Origin: DAIOFH01 sp036745875
GTDB taxonomy: Bacteria; Planctomycetota; SZUA-567
Length of the DNA stretch: 7,000 bases
NCBI GenBank assembly: GCA_036745875.1
Contig: DAIOFH010000163.1
Coordinates: 1-7,000 of the forward strand
Reading direction: 5' to 3'
Shown here: piece by piece, positions 1-5,929 of the stretch
Position numbering within the stretch: the stretch's first letter is position 1
Layout: each line of letters opens with the position of its first letter
Made by a program: the position numbers and the translations under genes
The notes under the pieces: model-generated
Database searches by the model: none
Told to the model about the DNA's origin: nothing
The model's input: the letters and a program-made list of their open reading frames with translations, nothing else

Positions 1-185
1 TCATCATATTCAACAAGCTGAAAAAGGAAAATCGCCTATTCGGATAGGCTCTTATAACGCTGTTCGAAAAAGAGAGCTTCCACGCGGCGGCCCTCGTATT
101 ATTATCTATTGTGAAACAGGGATAAGGTTGTACTATGGTATAGGGTTATACGAATTGTGCAAGTGATTGGTCAATCTGAATATGC
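1..185. other. left-edge region, no assignable gene
   Basis: I cannot assign a gene here. On the plus strand one frame is open from base 2 to a TGA at 164-166 (54 codons, no start in the window). It would end ...IIIYCETGIRLYYGIGLYELCK. The peptide matches nothing I recognise, and its codons (ATA, AGA, AGG, CGA) are unlike those of the neighbouring genes, so it may be chance or the tail of a foreign gene. On the minus strand the same stretch lies downstream of a leftward promoter (213-240). It carries two hairpins followed by T runs in that direction: GAGGGC/GCTCTC at 95-72 then five Ts, and GCCTAT/ATAGGC at 49-34 then GATTTTCC. A minus-strand ATGATG sits at 7-2 with no visible ribosome binding site. 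The region may be an untranslated leader of a divergent gene beyond the edge. Confidence 0.3.
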
Positions 186-201
186 AAACGTTTTACGTAT
201 A
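186..201 (-). promoter_or_regulatory. putative LacI-family operator O1
   Basis: Read on the minus strand this is TATACGTAAAACGTTT, identical over 16 bases to the plus-strand motif at 314-329. The core AAACGTTT (186-193) is a perfect palindrome with a central CG, as is usual for LacI/GalR-family operators. It lies about 5-20 bases downstream of the predicted start of the leftward promoter at 213-240, a classic roadblock position for a repressor. Bases 183-196 also match most of the CcpA cre consensus, failing only near the end, so a CcpA-type regulator is an alternative binder. No binding is shown by sequence alone. Confidence 0.6.
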
Positions 202-212
202 GCGTTTTAATT

Positions 213-240
213 ACTATAAACTTCGTTTTTCATTTGTCAA
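213..240 (-). promoter_or_regulatory. leftward sigma70-type promoter
   Basis: On the minus strand there is a perfect -35 TTGACA (240-235), a 16-base spacer, and a -10 TATAGT (218-213, five of six consensus bases). Transcription would start near 206 and run left, away from the repressor gene, through operator O1. No convincing start codon with a ribosome binding site follows inside the window, so the transcript would be a leader of 200 bases or more, or a small RNA. The region is AT-rich, so chance matches are possible, but the -35 is exact and the spacing acceptable. Confidence 0.5.
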
Positions 241-313
241 GAATTATTTCCGATATTTTTTTTAAGATATTTTTCAATTCCATAAAAATAAACATGTTAC
301 ACAAAGGAAACAT

Positions 314-329
314 TATACGTAAAACGTTT
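314..329 (+). promoter_or_regulatory. putative LacI-family operator O2
   Basis: TATACGTAAAACGTTT is a second, inverted copy of O1. The palindromic core extends here to AAAACGTTTT (321-330). Its centre is 136 bp from that of O1, close to 13 helical turns, so both sites would face the same side of the helix. A possible -10, TATACT (337-342), lies 7 bases beyond the core. This would place O2 over the spacer of the repressor gene's own promoter and suggests autoregulation, but the matching -35 (TATACG, 314-319) is weak, so that promoter is uncertain. Confidence 0.6.
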
Positions 330-432
330 TATATATTATACTTGCCTAACGGCGAGAAATATGTAAGATTCAACGGTGACCCTGTTACCTATCCGTGTAG
401 AGCATCTTCAAATTGCTTGGAGATAAGGACTT

Positions 433-1458
433 ATGGAAGAAAAAACAATAACCATCTCCGATGTCGCCAAGGCGGCCAACGTGTCTCTAGGCACGGTATC
501 TCGGGTACTCAACAACCGGGATGGAAAAATTAAGATAAGTGAAAAGACAAAAAACAAGGTACTGAAGACTGCCGAAGAATTGGGTTACCGGCCAAATCCT
601 TTTGCCTCCGCGCTGCGCGCAAGAAAAACAGGGATCATTGGCGCGGTAATACGCGATATTGACGATCCGTTCCTGCGAAAAATAATCCGCGATGTGCAAA
701 AGGAATGCCACGACCAGGGTTTGGAATTGCTTATCGGGCATGCCGAGTATGAGCTGATGACGGCGCAGCGCCAGATCAACCTGATGATAACGCATCTTTT
801 CGACGGACTGTTTTTCCTTGGCAATATGCCGGGCGATGCAGAACTGATTTACGGCATTTCCGAAAAAGATATACCTGTCGTTTCCATCGCGGGTAGTGTA
901 GACCAGCGCGTTTCCAGCGTCAATTATGACAACGAGTACGGCACGCGCCTGGCTCTGGATCACCTTTTTTCCCTTGGACATCGGCGCATCGCCTTTATGT
1001 GCAACGAGGAACACGCCGGCGTTCCAGAGCGCCTACAGATGTTTGTTGAATACCTTAAGGAACAAAAACTCCCCTGCCCGGAGGAGTATCTGCGCCGCCA
1101 GTCAAAATCCGGCAACAATGCCATTGCCGATGCGAAATACCTTTTACAGCTGCCCACGCCGCCGACCGCGATTCTTTGCTCGTCCGATCTCCTGGCGATA
1201 GGGGCGATGAGCGGCGCATGGCAAACCGGCAGGCAGGTCCCCAGGGATATCTCGATAATGGGATACGACGACATAGACGAAGCTGAGGAAGCATATGCCC
1301 CGCTTACCACCATACGGCAGGCTACTGATACAACGGCTGAAAAAGCGGTGGAAATGCTTTCAACGCTGATAGGACTGACGCCGAAATCGCGTAAGGCAAC
1401 ACAGTATATTCTTAAACCGGAGTTGGTTATCAGGGCATCGTGCGCCGCTCCGGCGTAG
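433..1458 (+). CDS. LacI/GalR-family transcriptional repressor
   Basis: A 341-residue regulator of usual LacI-family length. The N-terminal helix-turn-helix spans about residues 7-26 (ISDVAKAANVSLGTVSRVLN, the family signature). The hinge helix follows (about 50-64, GYRPNPFASALRARKTG), with a Leu in the place of the lever residue that inserts at the central CpG of the operator. From about residue 66 comes a periplasmic-binding-protein-like effector domain with family motifs: VNYDNEYGTRLALDHLFSLGHRRIAF at 163-188 and GYDDIDEAEEAYAPLTTIRQ at 277-296. The start is supported by GGAG at 419-422, ten bases upstream. The effector cannot be read from the sequence; the family mostly binds sugars, nucleosides or phosphorylated signals. 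No sugar transport or catabolic gene is adjacent. The two CG-centred palindromes upstream (186-201, 314-329) are likely its own sites, which suggests it controls itself and the leftward unit. Family is sure, target is inference. Confidence 0.95.
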   Translation: MEEKTITISDVAKAANVSLGTVSRVLNNRDGKIKISEKTKNKVLKTAEELGYRPNPFASALRARKTGIIGAVIRDIDDPFLRKIIRDVQKECHDQGLELLIGHAEYELMTAQRQINLMITHLFDGLFFLGNMPGDAELIYGISEKDIPVVSIAGSVDQRVSSVNYDNEYGTRLALDHLFSLGHRRIAFMCNEEHAGVPERLQMFVEYLKEQKLPCPEEYLRRQSKSGNNAIADAKYLLQLPTPPTAILCSSDLLAIGAMSGAWQTGRQVPRDISIMGYDDIDEAEEAYAPLTTIRQATDTTAEKAVEMLSTLIGLTPKSRKATQYILKPELVIRASCAAPA

Positions 1459-1486
1459 AAACCCTGTTTTTCCGTTCATATAAACT

Positions 1487-1515
1487 AACCCTGCTTCCTT
1501 CGGACGCAGGGTTTT
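1487..1515 (+). terminator. intrinsic terminator after the LacI-family gene
   Basis: AACCCTGC (1487-1494) pairs with GCAGGGTT (1506-1513). An inner TCC/GGA pairing around TTC shortens the loop, and TTTT follows at 1512-1515. It begins 28 bases after the repressor stop codon. The T run is short and partly inside the stem, so termination strength is uncertain. Confidence 0.7.
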
Positions 1516-1516
1516 A

Positions 1517-1539
1517 TATTGAAATAACGCATTTCAATA
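1517..1539. promoter_or_regulatory. perfect 9+9 inverted repeat upstream of nox
   Basis: TATTGAAAT (1517-1525), a five-base spacer AACGC, and ATTTCAATA (1531-1539) form perfect 9-base arms. The element sits just after the repressor terminator and about 85 bases upstream of the predicted nox transcription start, where an activator or an upstream repressor site could lie. The arm spacing does not fit the FNR/CRP pattern (TTGAN6TCAA). A smaller odd palindrome, TTAATA-G-TATTAA, follows at 1542-1554. The cognate protein is unknown to me. Confidence 0.5.
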
Positions 1540-1577
1540 CATTAATAGTATTAAATACTTTTTACGAATGATTTGTA

Positions 1578-1606
1578 TTGACGAAATCGAGAACATATGC
1601 CATAAT
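1578..1606 (+). promoter_or_regulatory. nox promoter
   Basis: There is a -35 TTGACG (1578-1583), an optimal 17-base spacer, and a -10 CATAAT (1601-1606). Each box has five of six consensus bases. Transcription would start near 1613, giving a 5' leader of about 60 bases. The ribosome binding site is CGGGAG (1658-1663), eight bases before the nox ATG. Bases 1620-1629 (TATTTCACAA) equal one half plus the centre of a Rex operator, but the other half is poorly matched. Confidence 0.75.
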
Positions 1607-1671
1607 GCACTTATCGCAGTATTTCACAAAACAATGGCAACACCTAAACTACTCAAACGGGAGACAAGACA

Positions 1672-3006
1672 ATGAGCAAGATTGTATTAATCGGCGCAAA
1701 CCATGCGGGAACGGCGGCGGCAAATACCATAATGGACAATTACAAAGGGAATGAGGTAACCATCTTCGACCGAAATAACAACATCAGCTATCTCGGTTGC
1801 GGGACGGCATTGTGGGTGGGTCGGCAGATCGACAATTCCGAAGGGCTTTTTTATTGTTCGCGCGATATTTTTGAAAACAAGGGGGCGACCGTCCACATGG
1901 AGACGGCGGTGGACAGGATCGATTTCGACGCCAAGCGCGTGTATGCCAAGGACAAGAACGGCAAGGAAATCTCGGCGGATTACGATAAGCTGATCCTGGC
2001 AACGGGTTCTTTGCCGATTGTACCGAAGATTCCCGGCATTGATCTGGAGAATGTGAAACAAGTCAAACTGTTCCAGGACGGGAAAGCCATTAATGAAATA
2101 CTCGAGAATCCGGCCATCCGTCGGGTGGCAGTGGTAGGTGCGGGCTATATCGGCGTGGAGATCGTCGAAGCGGTAAAGCGCCGCGGCAAAGACGCCCTCC
2201 TCTTCGAAGCCGCCGACACCAGTCTTTCCACCTATTATGATCCCTGGTTCACCCACGACATGGACAAGGTGCTGAAGGACAAGGGGATTGAATTGCATTT
2301 CTCCGAGATGGTCACTGAAATCAAGGGTAAGGATAAGGTGGAGGAGATTGTCACGGACAAGGGCAGATGCCCCGTGGACATGGTGATCCTTTCCATCGGC
2401 TTCCGCCCAAATACCTCGCTCGGGGAAGGAAAGATCAAGACATTCGCCAACGGCGCGTTCCTGGTAAACAAGAGACAGGAAACAAGCCTGCCCGGCGTAT
2501 ACGCCATCGGCGACTGCGCGACAGTCTACAGTAACGCCCTGCAGGCAGAGACCTACATCGCGCTTGCCACGAACGCGGTCAGGAGCGGCGTGGTGGCAGG
2601 CCACAACGCCTGCGGCACGGCTCTCGAATCGGTCGGGGTTCAAGGTTCCAACGGCATCAATATTTTCGATTACAAGATGGTATCCAGCGGCCTGAACATG
2701 GCTGCAGCGACAAAAGCGGGTTTCGACGCGATATATACCGAGTTCGAAGACCTGCAAAAGCCCGGCTTCATCAAGGAAGAGAACGACAAGGTCAAGCTCC
2801 GCATCGTCTACGACAAAAAGACCCGCCGGATTCTCGGCGCGCAAATGGCGTCATACCAGGATATCTCCATGGGAATTCATATGTTCTCCCTGGCGATCGA
2901 GGAAGGAGTCACCATCGACAAGCTGAAACTGCTGGATATCTTTTTCCTTCCCCATTTCAACCAGCCGTATAACTATATCACCATGGCGGCATTGTCCGCG
3001 AAATAG
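1672..3006 (+). CDS. nox: water-forming NADH oxidase (FAD-dependent)
   Basis: A cytoplasmic flavoprotein that reduces O2 to two H2O with two NADH, detoxifying oxygen and regenerating NAD+ in fermenting cells. The 444 residues match the usual length. The N-terminal FAD motif is IGANHAGTAAAN (7-18), with His11 at the active-site His position. The redox-active Cys43 lies in YLGCGTALWVG (40-50); it cycles to a sulfenic acid in this family. The NADH-binding motif is VVGAGYIGVE (154-163), and the second FAD motif is GVYAIGDCATVY (275-286). The C-terminal dimerisation domain contains GVQGSNGINIFDY (322-334), RRILGAQMA and DIFFLPHFNQPYNYITMAAL. These blocks closely follow the streptococcal H2O-forming Nox rather than NADH peroxidase or CoA-disulfide reductase. 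The latter two are relatives that remain possible until an assay is done. It is monocistronic: its own promoter lies upstream and a bidirectional terminator follows 34 bases after the stop. Confidence 0.93.
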   Translation: MSKIVLIGANHAGTAAANTIMDNYKGNEVTIFDRNNNISYLGCGTALWVGRQIDNSEGLFYCSRDIFENKGATVHMETAVDRIDFDAKRVYAKDKNGKEISADYDKLILATGSLPIVPKIPGIDLENVKQVKLFQDGKAINEILENPAIRRVAVVGAGYIGVEIVEAVKRRGKDALLFEAADTSLSTYYDPWFTHDMDKVLKDKGIELHFSEMVTEIKGKDKVEEIVTDKGRCPVDMVILSIGFRPNTSLGEGKIKTFANGAFLVNKRQETSLPGVYAIGDCATVYSNALQAETYIALATNAVRSGVVAGHNACGTALESVGVQGSNGINIFDYKMVSSGLNMAAATKAGFDAIYTEFEDLQKPGFIKEENDKVKLRIVYDKKTRRILGAQMASYQDISMGIHMFSLAIEEGVTIDKLKLLDIFFLPHFNQPYNYITMAALSAK

Positions 3007-3034
3007 CGGTAGCTGGCGAAATATACCAAACGAC

Positions 3035-3070
3035 AAAAAACCCTGCCTTCGTTATGAAGGCAGGGCTTTT
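3035..3070. terminator. bidirectional intrinsic terminator
   Basis: CCCTGCCTTC (3041-3050), loop GTTAT, and GAAGGCAGGG (3056-3065) form a perfect 10-bp stem. CTTTTG follows on the plus strand. On the minus strand six Ts follow (3040-3035). It serves nox from the left and the convergent phosphatase gene from the right. The stem shares CCCTGC/GCAGGG with the terminator at 1487-1515. Confidence 0.9.
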
Positions 3071-3088
3071 GTTCTGTCTCGGCGCCAC

Positions 3089-3873
3089 TCATTCGGGGAC
3101 TGTGTACAACTCGCGAAGCAATTCAGTATCCACCTTCAACTGCTTACGCAAATATGATTCCATACCGCCATAGCGGGTGTCGATTTCGTCAAAAGCCGCC
3201 TCCAAAAAATTTCTCTGCACGGTGAAAAACGGCTCGCTCGCCGGATCTTCCTCGATCTGGGATTTATACTTTTCCTTGAGATGGACTTCCGAGAGAAGAT
3301 AATCGGTAAAAACCGTTTCCCGGTCCACGCCAAGGGTGGACAATACGAGTGCGGCGGCGATTCCCGTCCGGTCCTTCCCGGCTGAACAATTGAACAATAA
3401 CGGAGCGTTGGCGGGGTTTGCCAGCGTTTGAAAAAAAAATGGCATATTCCGGTTTGGCTTTATTCACTATGTACCGGTAGATTTCCCGCATTGTTTCAGC
3501 AGCGTCTTCCACGGCCAAAGTCTCGAGATCAAGTACGTTCCCCCGGCACAATAGGAAGGGTAATCACCTGTTTGACCGTCTCAGGCAGGCGGTGCGGTTC
3601 TCTTTCACGTTCCTCATCCATCCGGAAATCCACCACGGTTTTGATGCCGCGCTGGCGTAGCGCTTCCACGTCTTTTTCCGAAAGCCAATGCAGATCCCCG
3701 GAGCGGTACAGTGCATGCCAGCGCACTTTTCTTCCGCCGCCGGCACTATAGCCGCCAAGGTCCCGGACATTGTAGGCGTTTTCCAGTTCGACGACCCGGT
3801 CCTCCGCAAGGGTCGGAAACGACATAATAGCCAAAGCAAGGCCAATAACGACGCCTGAAGGATGTTTGCTCAT
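3089..3873 (-). pseudogene. exported tyrosine phosphatase, two frameshifts
   Basis: Three successive minus-strand frames together give one 260-residue protein once two surplus bases are ignored: one in the G5 run (plus-strand C5, 3540-3544) and one in the T9 run (plus-strand A9, 3431-3439). The reconstructed N-terminus is a signal peptide (about residues 1-23, MSKHPSGVVIGLALAIMSFP then TLA before ED), so the enzyme should act outside the membrane. Next come NVRDLGGY (35-42), LYRSGDL (55-61) and IKTVVDFR (77-84), the pattern of the bacterial tyrosine/dual-specificity phosphatase family that includes Listeria LipA. The P-loop is NCSAGKDRTG (161-170), with nucleophile Cys162 and Arg168. Asn161 stands where His is usual. 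The start at 3873 has AAGGA six bases upstream. Apart from the two shifts there is no decay, so a recent mutation, a sequencing error or RNA slippage all remain possible. Without correction the first frame stops at residue 114, before the catalytic loop. Confidence 0.85.
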
Positions 3874-3998
3874 ACCTGTTCCTTAAAGAAGAATGACTTA
3901 CTGCGTTTTAAATTGTACCTACCATTTCTTGGCGCTTTTCGGTCTGTGCCGGTTGCGCCGTAAAACGCAACAAGGAACCATATACCGTTTGAAAAGCG
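3874..3998. other. spacer with nested inverted repeat
   Basis: This 125-base gap lies between cbiC and the phosphatase gene, both on the minus strand. GCGCTTTTC (3932-3940) is the perfect inverse of GAAAAGCGC (3991-3999), which abuts the cbiC stop codon. Inside, GTTGCG (3952-3957) pairs with CGCAAC (3966-3971). In RNA this would fold as a long stem enclosing a hairpin. Neither part has a T run after it on the minus strand, so I do not call a terminator. A lone -10-like TACAAT (minus strand, 3917-3912) could serve the phosphatase gene, but no -35 is visible, so read-through from the tetrapyrrole operon is equally possible. Confidence 0.45.
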
Positions 3999-4646
3999 CT
4001 AGCGTTCATACTCCATATAAAGCAGCGCATTCATGATCGCAGCGGCGACGGTGCTGCCGCCCTTCCTGCCTTTGGCGACAATACACGGAACGCCGCTCGC
4101 AAGCAGCAATTCCTTGCTCTCCACCACGTTGACAAATCCCACCGGCACGCCGACCACAAGTTTTGGAGCGACTTCCTTCCCCTTGATCAGCTCGCAGAGC
4201 CGCATAAGCGCGGTCGGCGCGTTGCCGACCACATAGATGCAATCGCCGCACTCGGACGCCGCCTTGTCCACCGCCAGCCAGGAGCGGGTGCAGCCGGTGG
4301 CCTTGGCCATTATGGAAACATCGTCGTCCGCGACAAAACAATGCACCGGGCAGCGCAAGGCGCGGCAGGCGGCCTTGTTGATTCCCGAACTCGCCATCTG
4401 CGTGTCGGTGACGATGGCGGAACCGGCGCGCAGCGCTGCGCGCCCGGCTTCGACGGCGGAGTCGGAAAAAAACAGCGTTTCTGCGTAGTCAAAGTCTGCA
4501 GTGGTATGAATGACCCGTTTGACCACTGTCTCCGTTCCCGGCGCAAAAACGTGTCCGGCAAGTTCGGAAGTGATGATTTCAAAGCTCCTGGCCTCGATTT
4601 CTTCCGGTTTCATGCACGATTGATTGTCAAAGTTATCCGCCTTCAT
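3999..4646 (-). CDS. cbiC: cobalt-precorrin-8 methylmutase
   Basis: CbiC/CobH moves the C-11 methyl group to C-12 of (cobalt-)precorrin-8, giving (hydrogeno)cobyrinate, a late corrin-ring step of cobalamin synthesis in the cytoplasm. The protein has 215 residues, normal for the family. The catalytic His is His47 in VVKRVIHTTADFDYA (41-55). Other family blocks are AIVTDTQMASSGIN (77-90), YVVGNAPTAL (138-147), PKLVVGVPVGFVNVVESKELL (161-181) and GRKGGSTVAAAIMNALLY (193-210). I chose the start at 4646 because its ATG overlaps the hemL stop as ATGA and the family N-terminus fits; the longer open frame to 4901 is only hemL read out of frame. The neighbouring heme genes feed uroporphyrinogen III, the branch point to this pathway. 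An anaerobic cobalt-first route (cbiC rather than cobH) is inferred from the likely lifestyle. No other cbi gene is in view. Confidence 0.93.
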   Translation of the reverse strand: MKADNFDNQSCMKPEEIEARSFEIITSELAGHVFAPGTETVVKRVIHTTADFDYAETLFFSDSAVEAGRAALRAGSAIVTDTQMASSGINKAACRALRCPVHCFVADDDVSIMAKATGCTRSWLAVDKAASECGDCIYVVGNAPTALMRLCELIKGKEVAPKLVVGVPVGFVNVVESKELLLASGVPCIVAKGRKGGSTVAAAIMNALLYMEYER

Positions 4647-5929
4647 AACCCTGCCTCGAATGCGCGTTTCGCCGCGGCGATTGTCTTGTCGATCATTTCT
4701 TCCGTATGGGCAGCGCCGACGAACATCGCCTCGAACTGCGACGGAGCCAGATATATCCCACCTTCCAGCATGGCGGCGAAATACCGGGCATAGCGGGTGG
4801 TATCGGCCTTGGTGGCGGATTCGTAATCGATGACGCGTTCTTCCGTGAAGAAAGCGCAGCACAGCGATCCCAGCTGGTTTACAGTGGCCTTGACGCCGCA
4901 AGCGACCGCCGCTTCCCGCAAACCATGCGCCAGCCTTTCCGTCAGCGTCGCGATTCTCGTATAAAGACCGGGGTCTTGCTCCAGTTTTTTCAGCTGCGCC
5001 AAACCCGCCGCCATGGCGACAGGATTCCCCGATAGCGTCCCAGCCTGGTAGACGGGGCCGAGAGGCGCGACTTTTTCCATTATTTCCCTTTTCCCGCCAT
5101 AAGCGCCGACCGGCATGCCGCCGCCGATGATCTTTCCATAGGTGGCGAGGTCGGCGGAAATGCCGAAATATTCCTGCGCGCCGCCGGGAGCGAGCCTGAA
5201 TCCGGTTATGACCTCGTCAAAAATGAGGAGCGCCCCGTGCCTATTGCACAATTCGCGCAGTCCCCGGAGGAAGCCTTCCGCAGGAGGAATCACGCCCATG
5301 TTCGCCCCCACCGGCTCGACAATGACCGCCGCCACCTGTTCAGGATTACCCATAAGAAGGTCCCGGACGTCGGCGAGATCATTGTAGCGGGCGGTCAACG
5401 TGTCCTGTGCGACAAAAGCAGACACGCCGGCGCTGTCGGGGACTCCCGCCGTCAAAGCGCCGGAGCCCGCTTTCACCAGCATGCTGTCGGCATGGCCGTG
5501 GTAGCATCCGGCGAATTTTATCACCTTGTCGCGCCGGGTAAAGCCCCGTGCCAGCCGTAGCGCGCCCATGACCGCTTCGGTGCCGGAGTTGACCATCCTG
5601 ACCATTTCCACCGGCGCGAGGCGGGTTATCGCGTTGGCCATGCGGACTTCGAGTTCACACGGAGCGCCGAAGGAGAGGCCGTTTTTCGCCGTTTCGGTGA
5701 CTGCCGCGTAGACGTCCGGATGGTTGTGGCCAAGGATCATCGGTCCCCATGAGGCGACATAATCGATAAAACAGTTGCCGTCGACATCGGTGACGGTCGC
5801 GCCGTCGGCGGATTTGATGAACAGTGGTTCCAGGCCGACTGAGCGGAATGCCCTTACCGGGCTGTTGACGCCGCCGGGGAGGACGGCCTGCGCCGCCGTA
5901 AAAAGTTCGTGTGACCTTGCGGTATTCAT
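4643..5929 (-). CDS. hemL: glutamate-1-semialdehyde 2,1-aminomutase
   Basis: This PLP enzyme isomerises glutamate-1-semialdehyde to 5-aminolevulinate, the last step of the C5 route to tetrapyrroles. The 428 residues match the family length (E. coli about 426). The N-terminus SHELFTAAQAVLPGGVNSPVRAF (6-28) is typical. NSGTEAVMGALRLAR (114-128) and FAGCYHGHAD (139-148) line the cofactor site. FDEVITGFR (237-245) holds the Asp that contacts the pyridine nitrogen. Lys266 in YGKIIGGGMPVGAYGG (264-279) should form the Schiff base. YQAGTLSGNP (294-303) is the usual phosphate-site block. The start at 5929 overlaps the hemB stop as ATGA, with AAAGG nine bases upstream. In-frame sequence extends further upstream but is hemB read out of frame. 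No defect is seen. Co-expression with hemB and cbiC is very likely. Confidence 0.97.
   Translation of the reverse strand: MNTARSHELFTAAQAVLPGGVNSPVRAFRSVGLEPLFIKSADGATVTDVDGNCFIDYVASWGPMILGHNHPDVYAAVTETAKNGLSFGAPCELEVRMANAITRLAPVEMVRMVNSGTEAVMGALRLARGFTRRDKVIKFAGCYHGHADSMLVKAGSGALTAGVPDSAGVSAFVAQDTLTARYNDLADVRDLLMGNPEQVAAVIVEPVGANMGVIPPAEGFLRGLRELCNRHGALLIFDEVITGFRLAPGGAQEYFGISADLATYGKIIGGGMPVGAYGGKREIMEKVAPLGPVYQAGTLSGNPVAMAAGLAQLKKLEQDPGLYTRIATLTERLAHGLREAAVACGVKATVNQLGSLCCAFFTEERVIDYESATKADTTRYARYFAAMLEGGIYLAPSQFEAMFVGAAHTEEMIDKTIAAAKRAFEAGL

Noticed and set aside
31..50. GCCTAT/ATAGGC hairpin as a firm plus-strand terminator
   Set aside because: The stem is only six pairs, the tail on the plus strand (TCTTAT) is poor, and it may lie inside an open frame. 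It fits better as a minus-strand element and is noted only as such.
234..533. Plus-strand 99-codon open frame starting at TTG
   Set aside because: It runs through the repressor's regulatory DNA and then overlaps the repressor gene in another frame. It has no ribosome binding site and its product has no recognisable features.
1687..2844. Long minus-strand open frame (385 codons) opposite nox
   Set aside because: It is antisense to a clearly coding gene. It is an effect of nox codon bias and the protein shows no known motif.
3431..3439. Programmed ribosomal frameshift at the A9/T9 tract
   Set aside because: Restoring the frame needs +1, not the -1 typical of such slippery runs, and a second independent shift at 3540-3544 would also be needed.
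4647..4901. N-terminal extension of cbiC
   Set aside because: This part is hemL read in another frame and gives an Arg-rich non-protein-like sequence. The ATG at 4646 with ATGA coupling fits the family start.
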